From positions 620,001 through 684,000 of the forward strand of contig CAVRJC010000006.1 in NCBI GenBank assembly GCA_963721435.1: 64,000 bases of DNA, given 5' to 3'. This stretch comes from CAVRJC01 sp963721435. GTDB lineage: Bacteria; Actinomycetota; Acidimicrobiia; IMCC26256; DASPTH01. How positions within the stretch are numbered: position 1 is the first letter of the stretch; every line of letters begins with the position of its first letter. Made by a program: the position numbers and the translations under genes. This document shows, piece after piece, positions 63,450-64,000 of this stretch. Below the pieces are notes generated by a model. It was not told where the DNA came from and ran no database searches. It was given only the letters and a program-made list of their open reading frames with translations.

Positions 63450-64000
63450 TCCTTGTGGGCCGGTTCCTTGTGGAGCACCCAGATCTGCTCGGCGGGCCAC
63501 CTGCGCGCGAAGCTCGGGTCCCAGTCGACCCACGTTGTCGTCGCCGCCTTCGGAGCGCGGAGCTCGACGAGATCGTCGACGACGAGGCCGTGCGCGCGGA
63601 ACAGCCGGATCCATTCGCCGTGCGGGATCTGGAAGTCGACGGTGCCCTCCCCGAGATCGAAGCGGCGCATGCCGAAGTACGGGCGTTGGAGCCGGCGGGT
63701 CTGGCGGTCGCGCCGCTCGTCGTAGGTGAGGTAGAGGAGCGGGGTGCACTGCGAGAACGCGAGGCGTCCGCCGGGTCGAAGGAGACGCGCCACCTCGGGC
63801 ACCGAGCGCGCGGGGTCGCAGAACGACATCGCCCCGTGATCGCAGAAGACGACGTCGAACGTCGCCTCCGTCAGCGGGACGCGTTCGCCCGCCGCGCACA
63901 CGAGGGGGACGCGCACGCCCGCCGCGAGCGCCCGAGCTCGGGCGTGACGGAGTTGCGCCTGTGACTGGTCGAGCCCAACCGCGCGCGCGCCGTCCAACGC
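63446..64000 (-). CDS. class I SAM-dependent methyltransferase, 5' end outside window
   Basis: The C-terminal ~184 residues are present. The beta-strand end VGLDQSQAQL, acidic VVFCDHGAMSFCDP and ARLLRPGGRLAFS are the post-motif-I, motif-II and motif-III regions of Rossmann-fold methyltransferases. Motif I itself lies beyond base 64000. A C-terminal lobe (YFGMRRFDLGEGTVDFQIPHG) probably binds the acceptor, which is unknown. Coupled to OsmC by ATGA. Confidence 0.85.
   Translation of the reverse strand, partial: ALDGARAVGLDQSQAQLRHARARALAAGVRVPLVCAAGERVPLTEATFDVVFCDHGAMSFCDPARSVPEVARLLRPGGRLAFSQCTPLLYLTYDERRDRQTRRLQRPYFGMRRFDLGEGTVDFQIPHGEWIRLFRAHGLVVDDLVELRAPKAATTTWVDWDPSFARRWPAEQIWVLHKEPAHKE

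Noticed and set aside
1..64000. CRISPR arrays, tRNA/rRNA genes, insertion sequences, phage genes
   Set aside because: No repeat-spacer pattern, cloverleaf, ribosomal segment, transposase or integrase motif was found.

Overview
The window is about 64 kb of very GC-rich DNA (GC at almost every third codon position) with frequent GTG starts, 4-bp ATGA/GTGA gene overlaps and leaderless-looking promoters. It also carries a B12-dependent ribonucleotide reductase tail, DrrAB-type exporters, a HelD/HelR-like helicase and Sap/GAP and three-helix-bundle proteins. This points to an actinobacterium, plausibly an uncultured Acidimicrobiia-like lineage (inference). I see no rRNA, tRNA, CRISPR array, phage or insertion sequence, so this looks like ordinary chromosome.

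Layout. 1-12.9 kb: nrdJ 3' end, a TetR regulator divergent from a DrrAB exporter, a flippase-like protein, a ClC channel, DUF72, YqgE/AlgH, CopD-like, Zn-alcohol dehydrogenase, histidine phosphatase, HelD/HelR-like helicase and SnoaL-like genes. 13-21 kb: an alpha/beta-hydrolase-adenylyl-cyclase fusion, a convergent Baeyer-Villiger monooxygenase and SDR pair, a Sap/GAP protein, a PepF-type peptidase and a META lipoprotein. 21-29 kb: a PAP2/kinase-like/flippase fusion, an SCP2 plus glycogen-debranching pair, aldose epimerase, a 17-residue Lys/Gly peptide and a SulP transporter. 29-36 kb: a stress-like block with three-helix-bundle protein, aquaporin, two DUF2252 proteins, an MFS exporter and a PLDc_N/SHOCT protein. 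36-48 kb: DUF885 and CocE-type hydrolases, SDR, fumarase, glutathione peroxidase, Lon, and a MarR plus ABC exporter pair. 48-64 kb: CMD/AhpD proteins, a secreted HELIH protein, a complete oppABCDF operon, ArfB, an ion-channel-like protein, a PIG-L deacetylase, cold-shock protein, HAD phosphatase, a GGDEF/EAL protein, a secreted TAP-like hydrolase, OsmC and a methyltransferase cut by the window end.

Two signals stand out. First, ten or eleven genes carry a frame break, and almost every break is repaired by putting back one GC/CG dinucleotide so that a GCGC run is restored. That looks like systematic dinucleotide collapse in the assembly rather than pseudogenes, so I annotate these genes full length. 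Second, a 17-bp palindrome, TCAYCC-N5-GGRTGA, occurs at five sites in 19.8-35.7 kb, all intergenic. One exact copy, TCATCCGCATCGGATGA, sits before both the aquaporin-DUF2252 operon and the second DUF2252 gene. It may define a regulon. Other regulatory structure includes three GTAC-N3-GTAC operators at the TetR/DrrA junction, a 41-bp nested dyad before marR and a 16-bp stem before lon.
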